Shown piece after piece: positions 50,726-59,566 of a stretch of 64,000 nt of DNA. Within the stretch, counting starts at the first letter, position 1. Each line of letters starts with the position of its first letter. Under the pieces are notes generated by a model. That model did no database searches. It saw only the letters and a program-made list of their open reading frames with translations, and was not told the origin of the DNA. The stretch covers positions 310,001 through 374,000 of the forward strand of contig JBALVX010000002.1 in NCBI GenBank assembly GCA_036961295.1, in the 5' to 3' direction. Position numbers and translations under genes: made by a program. The DNA comes from JAGPUQ01 sp036961295. Its GTDB lineage: Bacteria > Pseudomonadota > Gammaproteobacteria > Pseudomonadales > Porticoccaceae.

Positions 50726-51835
50726 ATGCACACTTCATTAATGCCTTTATTCGAACCTTTGACCTTCGCCCACGGCTCGGCTTTAAAAAACCGTTTTATG
50801 CTAGCGCCGCTCACTAATCTGCAAAGCCATACCGACGGTCGCTTATCCGACGACGAGCACCGCTGGCTCACTATGCGCGCTGCGGGTGGTTTTGCCCTAA
50901 CCATGAGCTGTGCTGCCCATGTGCAGGCCATCGGGCAAGGCTTCCCCGGGCAGCTGGGTATTTTTTCCGACACCCACCTCGAAGGCTTAAGCCGCCTGGC
51001 CAAAGATATTAAACAACACGATAGTTTGGCGGTGATGCAACTGCACCACGCGGGCATGCGCTCTCCGGAAGAACTTATCGGCGGCCAGCCCGTCGCGCCT
51101 TCAGACGATGAGGAAACCGGGGCACGAGCACTATCAACTGCCGAAGTGGAGCAACTCATCGAAGATTTTATCGCCGCCGCAGAACGCGCCGAAACCGCGG
51201 GCTTCGACGGTGTCGAGCTGCACGGCGCCCACGGTTATATGCTGTGTCAGTTCTTGAGCGGAGAAATCAACCACCGCGAGGACCAATACGGCGGCTCACT
51301 GGACCATCGCGCTCAACCTTTATTCGATATTATTGCGGGGATTCGCAAGCGCTGCCGGGCTGATTTTAACGTCGGCGTGCGCCTGTCCCCGGAGCGCTTT
51401 GGTATGCAGTTGATGGACGTGGTTGCAATTGCCCAACGCCTGATGACCGAAGCCCAGATCGATTACATCGATCTTTCGTTGTGGGATGTGTTTAAAGAAC
51501 CAAACGAAGAGGGTTACCAGGGGCGCAGCTTGCTGTCTTATTTTACCAAACTGGAACGCGGCGACGTGCGCATTGGTGTCGCTGGAAAAATCAGGACGCC
51601 GCAAGATGCCCTACGCTGTCTCGACGCCGGCGCTGATTTTGTTTTACTGGGCAGAGCCGCGATTTTGCATCACGATTTTCCTAAACTGAGCGCGGCGAAT
51701 AATGACTTTGTGCCGGTAAGCAATCCGGTATCGGAGGATTATTTAAGGTCCGAAGGTTTAGGCGAGGCCTTTGTGGAATATATGGGAACCTGGAAAGGTT
51801 TTGTGGAACAAACATCTTCGCCAACAAAGAGCTAA
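50726..51835 (+). CDS. NADH:flavin oxidoreductase, old yellow enzyme family
   Basis: This 369-residue FMN TIM barrel shows LKNRFMLAPLTNLQSHTDGRLSDDE, AVMQLHHAGMRSP, GFDGVELHGAHGYMLCQFLSGEINHREDQYGGSLDHRAQPL and ADFVLLGRAAILHHDFP. The paired His at HHAG binds the substrate carbonyl and the YGG segment contacts FMN. It probably reduces activated alkenes. The last four bases overlap convergent thyA. The physiological substrate is unknown. Confidence 0.9.
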   Translation: MHTSLMPLFEPLTFAHGSALKNRFMLAPLTNLQSHTDGRLSDDEHRWLTMRAAGGFALTMSCAAHVQAIGQGFPGQLGIFSDTHLEGLSRLAKDIKQHDSLAVMQLHHAGMRSPEELIGGQPVAPSDDEETGARALSTAEVEQLIEDFIAAAERAETAGFDGVELHGAHGYMLCQFLSGEINHREDQYGGSLDHRAQPLFDIIAGIRKRCRADFNVGVRLSPERFGMQLMDVVAIAQRLMTEAQIDYIDLSLWDVFKEPNEEGYQGRSLLSYFTKLERGDVRIGVAGKIRTPQDALRCLDAGADFVLLGRAAILHHDFPKLSAANNDFVPVSNPVSEDYLRSEGLGEAFVEYMGTWKGFVEQTSSPTKS

Positions 51836-52665
51836 ATCGCTATCGGCGCGGCAATACCCGGATGGGGATCGTAGCCTTCCAAAGTAAAATCGTCATAATC
51901 AAAATCAAATATATTGTCGACTTGTGGATTGAGAATCATCTTCGGTAATGCGCGGGTGTCCCGCGCCAACTGCTTGTCCGTCTGCTCCAGGTGGTTAGCA
52001 TATAAATGCGCGTCGCCCAGGGTGTGAATAAATTCACCGGGCTGCAAGCCCACCACCTGCGCAACCATAAGCGTTAATAGCGCGTAGGAAGCAATATTAA
52101 AGGGCACGCCAAGAAAAATATCGGCGCTGCGCTGGTAGAGCTGGCAACTCAATTTACCTTCCGCAACATAAAACTGGAAAAACGCGTGACACGGGGCAAG
52201 CGCCATGCGGCCCTGTGCTACATTGGCCTGGGGCGAAATACTTTCGTCGGGCAGCTGCGCCGGATTCCAGGCCGTCACGATTAAACGCCGAGAATCAGGG
52301 CGGCTGCGTAACTGCTCTATCACCTCACTAATTTGATCAATAGCGCCACCGCTGGGCGATGGCCAGGAACGCCACTGGTAACCGTAGACCGGGCCGAGGT
52401 CGCCATCAGCCGTCGCCCACTCGTCCCAAATACTAACGCCGTTGTCGCGCAAATATTGTGTTTTGGTGTCGCCTTTTAGAAACCACAGCAGTTCGTAAAT
52501 AATAGATTTTAAGTGGACTTTTTTGGTGGTCACCAGGGGGAAACCCGCTGCGAGATCAAAGCGCATTTGATGGCCAAACACACTGAGCGTACCGGTGCCG
52601 GTGCGGTCGCCCTTTTGTACACCGCTAGTTCGCACGTGATCCATTAAATCGAGATATTGACGCAT
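51832..52665 (-). CDS. thyA: Thymidylate synthase
   Basis: This 277-residue ThyA has QYLDLMDHVRTSGVQKGDRTGTGTLSVFGHQMRFDL, the catalytic Cys in LAPCHAFFQFYV, and RSADIFLGVPFNIASYALLTLMVAQVVGL. It makes dTMP from dUMP using methylene-tetrahydrofolate, feeding DHFR (folA). The family's ISPQANVAQG insert (about residues 140-150) is slightly longer than in E. coli. Gene order folA, thyA, lgt recalls Pseudomonas. Confidence 0.97.
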   Translation of the reverse strand: MRQYLDLMDHVRTSGVQKGDRTGTGTLSVFGHQMRFDLAAGFPLVTTKKVHLKSIIYELLWFLKGDTKTQYLRDNGVSIWDEWATADGDLGPVYGYQWRSWPSPSGGAIDQISEVIEQLRSRPDSRRLIVTAWNPAQLPDESISPQANVAQGRMALAPCHAFFQFYVAEGKLSCQLYQRSADIFLGVPFNIASYALLTLMVAQVVGLQPGEFIHTLGDAHLYANHLEQTDKQLARDTRALPKMILNPQVDNIFDFDYDDFTLEGYDPHPGIAAPIAI

Positions 52666-52725
52666 GCCTTTAGCGTTCTCCTACAAGTCGTATTCATGAT
52701 TTGTTTAAAAAAACTTGCTACGTAA

Positions 52726-53532
52726 TTATTTTACTGATTTATTAACAACGCGGTGCCGAACCGTGGCAAACACGATTAACAGAATACCCGCCGCCGCCAT
52801 CGGCAGACACAAAATTTGTCCGCGGGTCATCCAGCCATCGACATCAAAACCAATATGACTATCCGGTTGCCGCACAAACTCTACCGCAAAACGGAATACC
52901 GCATAAGCGAGTAGAAACACACCGCCGACGGCCCCTGTCGGACGCGGCTTGCGGGAATACCAAAACACAATAATAAATAACACCAGGCCTTCCAGCAGCG
53001 CTTGATACAACTGGGATGGGTGGCGAACAAGTTGTTCGAGATCGCGGGGGAATACCATGCCCCAGGGTAGATCGGTCTGCCGACCCCATAATTCCTGGCC
53101 GATAAAGTTACCGATGCGGCCCAGGCCTAAACCAATCGGCACCAGCGGCGCAGTGAAATCTGCCACCGCGAAAAACGATTGTTTAATTTTGTGGGCATAC
53201 AGCGCTATCGCCGCCACCACGCCGAGCAAACCGCCGTGGAAGGCCATACCACCTTCCCAAATGCGAATCACCCACAGCGGGTCGGCCATCCATTTGTCAA
53301 AGTTGTAAAACAGGGCTGAACCTAAACGGCCACCAATAATAACGCCTAGCGCCGCGTACAGAATCAGATCTTCTATTTGATGGGAGCGCACCGCCGACCA
53401 GGCACGCTTGCTACGCTGGTGGGCCACCAACCAGGCCGCAGCGAAACCGAGCAAGTACATCATGCCGTACCAGTGCACACTCACAGGCCCCAGGGAAAAA
53501 GCGACGGGATCGATGTCGGGATACGCAATCAT
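52726..53532 (-). CDS. lgt: Prolipoprotein diacylglyceryl transferase
   Basis: This 268-residue inner-membrane enzyme adds diacylglycerol to lipobox Cys of prelipoproteins. Seven membrane segments are predicted. Motifs include HWYGMMYLLGFAAAWLVA, GGRLGSALFYNFDKW, MAFHGGLLGVVAAIALYA, GLGRIGNFIGQELWGRQTDLPW and RHPSQLYQALLEGLVLF (the essential Arg and His). It precedes thyA as in many Gammaproteobacteria, probably co-transcribed. Confidence 0.97.
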   Translation of the reverse strand: MIAYPDIDPVAFSLGPVSVHWYGMMYLLGFAAAWLVAHQRSKRAWSAVRSHQIEDLILYAALGVIIGGRLGSALFYNFDKWMADPLWVIRIWEGGMAFHGGLLGVVAAIALYAHKIKQSFFAVADFTAPLVPIGLGLGRIGNFIGQELWGRQTDLPWGMVFPRDLEQLVRHPSQLYQALLEGLVLFIIVFWYSRKPRPTGAVGGVFLLAYAVFRFAVEFVRQPDSHIGFDVDGWMTRGQILCLPMAAAGILLIVFATVRHRVVNKSVK

Positions 53533-53582
53533 AATTATTCAATTACCACTAAAGTGACGAAATTTTCCGCTAACCTTTACGG

Positions 53583-54293
53583 TTAAACGGTTTCACGCAA
53601 ACTGATTACCGGCCAGCCACGGGTTTCTGCTTCGCGGCGCAACTCGTCATCGGGATCGACAGCCACCGGGTTATCGACAATCATTAATAAAGGCAGATCG
53701 TTACCGGAGTCGCTGTAAAAAAAACTGCCCTCGAGACCCTCGCCAATTAGCGCACCAGTTTTGCCATCCTCGCCCGGCTGCGCACCAAAACCTCTCTCTG
53801 CCAGCCACTGCTGCAAGCGTATTACCTTACCTTCTTTAAAGCTCGGCTCGCCCACTACCGCACCGGTATAACGACCGTTCAAGATTTCCGGCTCGGTGGC
53901 GATAATGTCGCTTACGCCCAGCGCCGCACAAATAGGTTCGACCACAAAGCGATTGGTAGCGGTAATAATGACCAGTTGATCGCCTTGCTCGCGATGCTGA
54001 GCGATGAGTGCTTCAGCCTTCGACAACCAAAGGGGGCGAATAATGTCTGCCATAAACTGTTGATGAATCGCCGCAAGCTCACTGAGCTCCATTGCGGCCA
54101 GAGGCGCTAAGGCAAACCGCAGGTAGGCCTGAATATCGAGCTGTCCCCGCTGATAGTCGCGATAAAACACCTCGTTGCTACGCTGATACAGATCGGCGTC
54201 AACCTTGCCAATGCTCACCAAAAATCGGCCCCATTCGTAGTCGCTATCCCCGGCAATGAGGGTGTTATCCAGGTCAAAAAGGGCCAGCGGCAT
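53583..54293 (-). CDS. HAD-IB family phosphatase (SerB-like)
   Basis: This HAD phosphatase has about 236 residues and begins MPLALFDLDNTLIAGDSDYEWGRFLV, with the DxD nucleophile motif. The Thr of motif II is in LVIITATNRFVVEP, and motif III/IV SDSGNDLPLLMIVDNPVAVDPDDELRREAETRGWPV. The HAD-IB group includes phosphoserine phosphatase and lipid-phosphate phosphatases; the substrate is not clear. It stands beside rppH as in Pseudomonas (PA0335 region). ATG 54293 fits the family's start; the frame from 54365 adds 24 non-conserved residues. Confidence 0.88.
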   Translation of the reverse strand: MPLALFDLDNTLIAGDSDYEWGRFLVSIGKVDADLYQRSNEVFYRDYQRGQLDIQAYLRFALAPLAAMELSELAAIHQQFMADIIRPLWLSKAEALIAQHREQGDQLVIITATNRFVVEPICAALGVSDIIATEPEILNGRYTGAVVGEPSFKEGKVIRLQQWLAERGFGAQPGEDGKTGALIGEGLEGSFFYSDSGNDLPLLMIVDNPVAVDPDDELRREAETRGWPVISLRETV

Positions 54294-54448
54294 AAGTCGG
54301 TAAGGGTTCCGTATCGATTGGGAAAAACGGCGCATGAGCATAGCGTTATTTGCACTGCGCCACAATCCGCATTGGTGCCGTCTGCCTAACTGTGGAACAA
54401 TACCTGCATACTTATAATTACCGACGTAGGGAACGCTACGAAAACCCC

Positions 54449-54973
54449 ATGACAGACAATATCGACAAAGACGGCTTTCGCCCTAATGTAGGTATCGTGA
54501 TTTGCGATAGCCAAGGCCGTGTATTTTGGGCGAAACGAGTGAGGCAAGATGCCTGGCAATTTCCTCAGGGTGGCATCGACGCGGGCGAGTCTCCGACTCA
54601 GGCAATGTATCGCGAACTTAAAGAGGAAGTCGGCCTCGGTCAGAACGATGTCGAACTGCTGGCGCAAACCCAAAACTGGCTGCGCTACCGCCTGCCGCAA
54701 CGCTATATCCGCAAAGGCGGTAGTGGGCGCTGCGTGGGCCAAAAACAAAAATGGTTTTTACTGCGTCTCATCAGCGATGAGTCTCGCATCCTGTTCGATC
54801 AGTGCGAGAAGCCCGAGTTCGACGGCTGGCGCTGGGTTAATTACTGGTATCCGGTTAGCCAGGTGATCGACTTCAAGCGTGGCGTCTACCGCCGCGCTTT
54901 AAAAGAGTTAGCCAGGGCACAACAACAACTGGAACAACAAGGTTTGGCCGAAGGTAGAGCTGACCGTGCTTGA
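54449..54973 (+). CDS. rppH: RNA 5' pyrophosphohydrolase
   Basis: This 174-residue Nudix hydrolase has DKDGFRPNVGIVICDSQGRVFWAKRV, the Nudix box GGIDAGESPTQAMYRELKEEVGL, GQKQKWFLLRL and FDGWRWVNYWYPVSQVIDFKRGVYRRALKEL. It removes pyrophosphate from 5'-triphosphate RNA and starts RNase E decay. I choose ATG 54449, matching the family start; the frame from 54350 overlaps the divergent gene. Its stop overlaps the ptsP GTG. Confidence 0.97.
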   Translation: MTDNIDKDGFRPNVGIVICDSQGRVFWAKRVRQDAWQFPQGGIDAGESPTQAMYRELKEEVGLGQNDVELLAQTQNWLRYRLPQRYIRKGGSGRCVGQKQKWFLLRLISDESRILFDQCEKPEFDGWRWVNYWYPVSQVIDFKRGVYRRALKELARAQQQLEQQGLAEGRADRA

Positions 54974-57257
54974 TTCACTGCGTAAAATTGTTCAGGCGGT
55001 TAACAACGCTGAGGATTTTCCGAGCGTACTGAATATTATTGTCGATCAGGTTAAAAACAGTATGGACACCGGAATGTGTTCGATTTATCTGCTCGACAAA
55101 CAGTCCACCCGCTATGTGCTGTGCGCCACCAAGGGCCTGCTGTCAGAAGCCGTTGGTACGGTGGCCATGACCACCGACGAAGGCCTGGTCGGTCTGGTTG
55201 CCGAGCGCGCTGAACCCCTCAACCTCGAGCACGCAGAAACCCATCCCCGGTTTTCCTACTTCCCCGAATCCGGTGAAGAAAAATATAGCTCGTTTTTAGG
55301 CGCGCCCATCATTCATCACCGGGAAGTACTCGGCGTATTGGTCGTACAACAGCAGCAGCGCCGCAAATTCGACGAAAGCGAAGAGGCCTTCCTGGTTACC
55401 ATCTCTGCCCAACTGGCCGGGGTGATCGCTCACGCAGAGGCCACTGGGAAGCTGGCACTAACCACCTCTCCTGACAGCGATAAAAGTCGCGATACTGCTT
55501 ACCAGGGTATTGCCAGCGCTCCCGGCATCGGCATTGGTCACGCCGTGGTGCTGTCTTCCCCCTCCGATCTCTACGCGGTACCCAAACGCCGCGCCGAAGA
55601 TCCAAAAGCCGAATTGCGCCAGTTTCGCAAGGCGCTGAGAAGTACTCGATCCGACATTAGCGCTATTCAGGACAGCCTCACCGGCACGCTCAATAAGGAA
55701 GAGCTGGCCATGTTCGATGTTTATCTGAGCCTGCTCGCTGATCGCTCACTCGGTGGCGAAGTCGTGGCATTGCTCAAACAGGGCTTCACTGCGCAAAGTG
55801 CCTGGAGCCAGGTGATTATTGAGCATATTCGCACCTTTCAGCGCATGGACGACGAATATCTGCGCGAGCGCGCCGCCGACGTGCGCGATCTTGGCAGACG
55901 CGTACTTGAACACATGCAGCAAACCTCGAAACTCGACCGGGTGTTCCCCAAAGACACCATCCTGATTGGCGAAGAACTCGCTGCCTCCCATCTGGCGGAC
56001 ATCTCGCTAGAAAACATCCGCGCCATGATATCGGCGCGCGGTTCGCAAAACTCACACATGGCCATTATTGGTCGTTCGATGGGCATTCCCACCGTGATGG
56101 GCGCGGTAGATCTGCCCTGGGCAGAATTGGACGGCTTACAAATTATCGTGGACGGCCACGAGGGTCGTGTTATCCCCAATCCTTCCCGCAAAATATTGCG
56201 GGCCTACAAAGCCCTGTACCGGGATGAACAAGCCCTGGCCAAAGATTTACTGGCAACCCGCGACCAGCCCTGTGTTACTACCAATGGAGATCCGGTGTCG
56301 TTATGGGTTAATACCGGCTTGCGCGTGGACACCCAGCTATCGCTGGAATACGGCGCCGAAGGTGTCGGCCTGTATCGCACCGAAATCCCGTTTTTCCTTT
56401 ATGAACGCTTTCCCTCCGAGGAAGAGCAACGCCTGATTTACCGAGAACAACTGGCGTTGTACGCGCCCCGCCCGGTCACCATGCGCACCCTCGATATTGG
56501 CGGCGACAAATCGCTGCCCTACTTCCCCATCGAAGAGGAAAACCCCTTCCTGGGTTGGCGCGGCATTCGCGTAACGCTGGATCATCCAGAAATTTTTCTC
56601 GCCCAGGTGCGCGCCATGATGCGCGCCAGCGAAGGCATTAATAACCTGCGCATTTTGCTGCCGATGATTTCCAACACTTTAGAGATGGATAGCGCGGTCG
56701 CGTTGATCAACCGAGCCTATATGGAACTCACTATAGAGGAGGGCTTCCGTCTCGAAATGCCGAAAATCGGCGCTATGATCGAGGTTCCGGCAGCGGTGTA
56801 CCAAACTCGCGAGCTGGCCCAACGCTCCGATTTTCTTTCGGTTGGTACCAACGACCTCACTCAGTATCTACTGGCGGTCGATCGCAACAATCCCCGAGTC
56901 GCAGAGCTGTACCACTCCTTTCACCCGGCCCTGCTCGCCGCACTCACGGATATACACCGGGAAGCTAAAGCCGCTAACTGTGAAGTCAGCGTCTGTGGAG
57001 AAATGGCCGGCGATCCTCTGGGTGCCGTGTTGTTGATAGGCTTGGGCTACCACACACTCTCCATGAGTGCCGCTAATTTACTCAAGGTAAAAGCCGTCGT
57101 TCGGCAACTCTCCAGCGCAGAAATGCAGGGCATTGCAGCTCTCGCCTGTACTCTGCCCGATGCCCCCTCGATTAAAGCCGAATTAAATAAAGCCCTTGAC
57201 CGCCCCGGTATCACGCGCCTGATTCGCTCGCAAAACACCGCGCCCCTGTTAACTTAG
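54966..57257 (+). CDS. ptsP: PEP-protein phosphotransferase with GAF domain (PTS-Ntr enzyme I)
   Basis: This 763-residue PtsP has an N-terminal GAF domain (about 1-160, LRKIVQAVNNAEDFPSVLNIIVDQV), a PTS enzyme I N-domain and the swivelling domain with the phosphorylated His364 in GSQNSHMAIIGRSMGIPTVMG. The C-terminal PEP-binding barrel shows YRTEIPFF, TLDIGGDKSLPYF, PMIS and SVCGEMAGDP. It phosphorylates NPr in the nitrogen PTS. The start is a GTG overlapping the rppH stop, so the two are coupled. Gene order follows Pseudomonas. Confidence 0.97.
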   Translation: MLDSLRKIVQAVNNAEDFPSVLNIIVDQVKNSMDTGMCSIYLLDKQSTRYVLCATKGLLSEAVGTVAMTTDEGLVGLVAERAEPLNLEHAETHPRFSYFPESGEEKYSSFLGAPIIHHREVLGVLVVQQQQRRKFDESEEAFLVTISAQLAGVIAHAEATGKLALTTSPDSDKSRDTAYQGIASAPGIGIGHAVVLSSPSDLYAVPKRRAEDPKAELRQFRKALRSTRSDISAIQDSLTGTLNKEELAMFDVYLSLLADRSLGGEVVALLKQGFTAQSAWSQVIIEHIRTFQRMDDEYLRERAADVRDLGRRVLEHMQQTSKLDRVFPKDTILIGEELAASHLADISLENIRAMISARGSQNSHMAIIGRSMGIPTVMGAVDLPWAELDGLQIIVDGHEGRVIPNPSRKILRAYKALYRDEQALAKDLLATRDQPCVTTNGDPVSLWVNTGLRVDTQLSLEYGAEGVGLYRTEIPFFLYERFPSEEEQRLIYREQLALYAPRPVTMRTLDIGGDKSLPYFPIEEENPFLGWRGIRVTLDHPEIFLAQVRAMMRASEGINNLRILLPMISNTLEMDSAVALINRAYMELTIEEGFRLEMPKIGAMIEVPAAVYQTRELAQRSDFLSVGTNDLTQYLLAVDRNNPRVAELYHSFHPALLAALTDIHREAKAANCEVSVCGEMAGDPLGAVLLIGLGYHTLSMSAANLLKVKAVVRQLSSAEMQGIAALACTLPDAPSIKAELNKALDRPGITRLIRSQNTAPLLT

Positions 57258-57267
57258 GTTAACTTAA
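57248..57267 (+). repeat. 10-bp duplication of the ptsP stop region
   Basis: GTTAACTTAG (57248-57257, containing the ptsP stop) is followed directly by GTTAACTTAA, giving two closely spaced stops. Confidence 0.8.
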
Positions 57268-57296
57268 ATTAATTTTACCCCGCTGTATAAAGTTAA

Positions 57297-57332
57297 GCGC
57301 TAGCTCTAGCTCTAGCTCTAGCTCTAACTCTA
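57297..57332 (+). repeat. Hexanucleotide repeat giving six in-frame stop codons after the peptidase gene
   Basis: GCNCTA and ACTCTA hexamers fill 57297-57332. On the minus strand they read TAG followed by AGT or AGC, so the peptidase gene ends with six in-frame TAG codons spaced six bases apart. The last codons of the gene (AGT TAG) have in effect been multiplied. Confidence 0.93.
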
Positions 57333-58193
57333 ACTAAAGGTATCGCAAGCCCGAACACTGCCCTGGGAAAACCCCTGTTTAAACCATCGCACTCTTTGTG
57401 CCGACGTGCCGTGGGTAAAACTTTCTGGCACCACGTAACCCTGCCCTTGTTTCTGTAGCCTGTCGTCGCCAATCGCGCTGGCGGCGTTAAGCGCTTCTTC
57501 GGTGTCACCCACTTCAAGAATGCTTTTGGCGCGCTCCGTGTGATACGCCCACAGCCCGGCGAAGCAGTCGGCTTGCAGTTCCAACTTTACCGACAGCGCG
57601 TTGCCTTCGGCCTTGCTGACACCACGCCGCGCCTGATGCACCCGGCTGGATGTGCCCAGCAAACTTTGTACGTGGTGACCGACTTCGTGAGCGATAACAT
57701 AGGCCTGGGCAAAATCCCCGGGAGCGCCGTGGCGCTGCTTAAGGTCGTTATAAAAACCGAGGTCGATGTATATTTTGCTATCCGCAGGACAATAAAATGG
57801 CCCCATCGCAGACTCGGCCATACCGCAGGCAGATTTTACGACATTCTTAAACAACACCAGCACGGGCTCTCGATAGGTGCTTCCGTGAGACTTAAATACC
57901 TCGCGCCAGGTATCTTCCGTATCGGCCAACACTACGGCGACAAATTGAGCTAATTGATTTTCCTCGGCGGAACCGCGATAAGGTGCAGACTGGGTTTGCG
58001 TCTCCCCGTTCGAGCCACCCAAACCACTCAAACCGCTACCTAACTGGCTGGCGGTTTGCGGGTCGACACCAAAGTAAATCGCGATCAGGGTAATCACAAT
58101 CGCACCTAGACTCCCGCCCTTGGCTTTGCGACTCACACGGCTGCCGCGACGATCTTCAATATTGCTGCTGGAACGACGATTTTTCCATTTCAT
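57330..58193 (-). CDS. ypfJ: YpfJ-type neutral zinc metallopeptidase
   Basis: This 287-residue protein of the neutral zinc metallopeptidase family (KPN_02809-like) has an N-terminal basic segment and a membrane helix (GGSLGAIVITLIAIYFGVDP). The peptidase motif AYVIAHEVGHHVQSLLG (HExxH) and a downstream ELQADCFAGLWAYH with the third ligand follow. CGMAESAMGPFYCPADSKIYIDLGFY is also typical. It should sit in the inner membrane with the catalytic part in the periplasm; substrates are unknown. The stop lies in the hexamer repeat. Confidence 0.92.
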   Translation of the reverse strand: MKWKNRRSSSNIEDRRGSRVSRKAKGGSLGAIVITLIAIYFGVDPQTASQLGSGLSGLGGSNGETQTQSAPYRGSAEENQLAQFVAVVLADTEDTWREVFKSHGSTYREPVLVLFKNVVKSACGMAESAMGPFYCPADSKIYIDLGFYNDLKQRHGAPGDFAQAYVIAHEVGHHVQSLLGTSSRVHQARRGVSKAEGNALSVKLELQADCFAGLWAYHTERAKSILEVGDTEEALNAASAIGDDRLQKQGQGYVVPESFTHGTSAQRVRWFKQGFSQGSVRACDTFS

Positions 58194-58270
58194 AATTCAA
58201 CAACCCTCGCTAGCTCACAGCGGCAAACACTGCGTTCGACGTATAAGAACCACTATTCCCTTCAGGCTTG

Positions 58271-59566
58271 TTAGAATTCGGCCAAAATAGTATCCAGAAA
58301 ATAGTGGCCTTTGTCCGTAACTTTAAAATTCTGATGTTGGTTTTGGGGCAGCGCTTCCACCAGGCCTTGCGACTCCAGTTTACGCCAAGCTTCGACGATA
58401 TTACCGAAATCCATACCAGTGCGCTCGGCAAAATAGTGCTGCGGCACGCCTTGATTAAGCCGCAGGGCGTTCATCATAAATTCCAGTGGCAATTCTTCGT
58501 TATTGAGCAGACGGGTATCCGCAAGGTAGCTATCTTCGCGGGCAAGGTAGCCCTCTGGGCGGCGCGTTTTTCGGGTACGCACAATATGCTGCTCCTCGGC
58601 TACGGTAATTTTGCCGTGGGCGCCGGCACCGATACCAAGGTAATCTCCAAACTGCCAATAATTGGTATTGTGCCGACTGTCCTTACCGGCCTGGGCATAG
58701 GCCGAAACCTCATATTGTTTAAAGCCTTCCTGCTCCAGCAGAGCCTGTCCGTAACTTTGTATCTCAGCCAGTATGTCGTCCCTGGGTAAGGTCGGCGGCG
58801 CGGAATAAAACTCCGTGTTGGGCTCTATAGTCAGTTGATACCAAGACAGGTGCGTGGGTCGCAAAGCCATGGCCGTGGAAAGATCGACGGCGGCCTGCGC
58901 CAACGTTTGCCCTGGCAAGCCGTGCATTAAATCGAGATTGATATTGTCAAAACCCGCCTGGCGAGCAAGCGACACCGCTCGCCGCGCTTGCTCGCCGGAA
59001 TGGATGCGCCCAAGGGTTTTTAAATGTTCGTCGTTAAAACTTTGTATCCCGATGGAGAGCCGATTGACCCCCGCCTTGCGATAGCCTTCAAAATGACCGC
59101 TGTCGGCCGTACCGGGATTCGCTTCAAGGGTGATTTCTATATCGCGGCTAAAACCAACAAAGTGCTCTGCGGCATCCAGCACTTCTCCAATCGCCTTTGC
59201 TGAAAACAGGCTCGGCGTGCCACCGCCAAAAAATATGCTGTGTAACTCTCGACCCTGAACATAATCGAAATCGCTACTAAGATCACGAATCAGCGCCTGG
59301 GTGTATTCGGCTTCGGGAATATTGGACTCTGCTTCTTTTGATTTCCTAGAGCCTGATTTTCGAGAACTTGATTTGCGAGAGGCTGACTTACTAGAACTTG
59401 GCTTAGCAGAGCTGGCAATAATTTTTGCGTTGCCTTTTACATCATTTCTCATATCACCACGACTCGCCAGAGAGTCGATACTGTGAGAATTAAAATCGCA
59501 ATAAGGACATTTTTTAACGCACCAGGGAATATGCACATAGAGCGAGAGCGGCGGTAATTTAAGCAT
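58271..59566 (-). CDS. hemW: HemW haem chaperone-like radical SAM protein
   Basis: This protein of about 431 residues begins MLKLPPLSLYVHIPWCVKKCPYCDFNSH, the HemW CxxxCxxC cluster motif. It continues with FFGGGTPSLFSAKAI, NRLSIGIQSFNDEHLKTLGRIHSGEQA and THLSWYQLTIEPNTEF. HemW binds haem and is distinct from coproporphyrinogen dehydrogenase HemN. ATG 59566 lies within the last codons of rdgB (8-base overlap). A five-copy 15-bp repeat adds a Ser/Lys/Arg loop (SSSKSASRKSSSRKSGSRKS) between the cluster region and the first barrel helix, a place where other HemW proteins have a short linker. Confidence 0.95.
   Translation of the reverse strand: MLKLPPLSLYVHIPWCVKKCPYCDFNSHSIDSLASRGDMRNDVKGNAKIIASSAKPSSSKSASRKSSSRKSGSRKSKEAESNIPEAEYTQALIRDLSSDFDYVQGRELHSIFFGGGTPSLFSAKAIGEVLDAAEHFVGFSRDIEITLEANPGTADSGHFEGYRKAGVNRLSIGIQSFNDEHLKTLGRIHSGEQARRAVSLARQAGFDNINLDLMHGLPGQTLAQAAVDLSTAMALRPTHLSWYQLTIEPNTEFYSAPPTLPRDDILAEIQSYGQALLEQEGFKQYEVSAYAQAGKDSRHNTNYWQFGDYLGIGAGAHGKITVAEEQHIVRTRKTRRPEGYLAREDSYLADTRLLNNEELPLEFMMNALRLNQGVPQHYFAERTGMDFGNIVEAWRKLESQGLVEALPQNQHQNFKVTDKGHYFLDTILAEF
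59340..59414 (+). repeat. In-frame 15-bp tandem repeat in hemW, 5 units
   Basis: Units start at 59340, 59355, 59370, 59385 and 59400. Units 1, 3 and 5 are alike at the 3' end (GCCT/GGCT/GCTG), while units 2 and 4 end AACTT, a 30-bp higher-order period. They encode five copies of XSXKX-type residues. Confidence 0.9.

Noticed and set aside
52666..52725. Small frame from about 52706 running into thyA out of frame.
   Set aside because: It is very short, not conserved in any way I recognise, and explained by the thyA leader.
58271..59566. HemN (oxygen-independent coproporphyrinogen dehydrogenase).
   Set aside because: The N-terminal arrangement, CxxxCxxC followed by DFNSH and linkage to rdgB are those of HemW.
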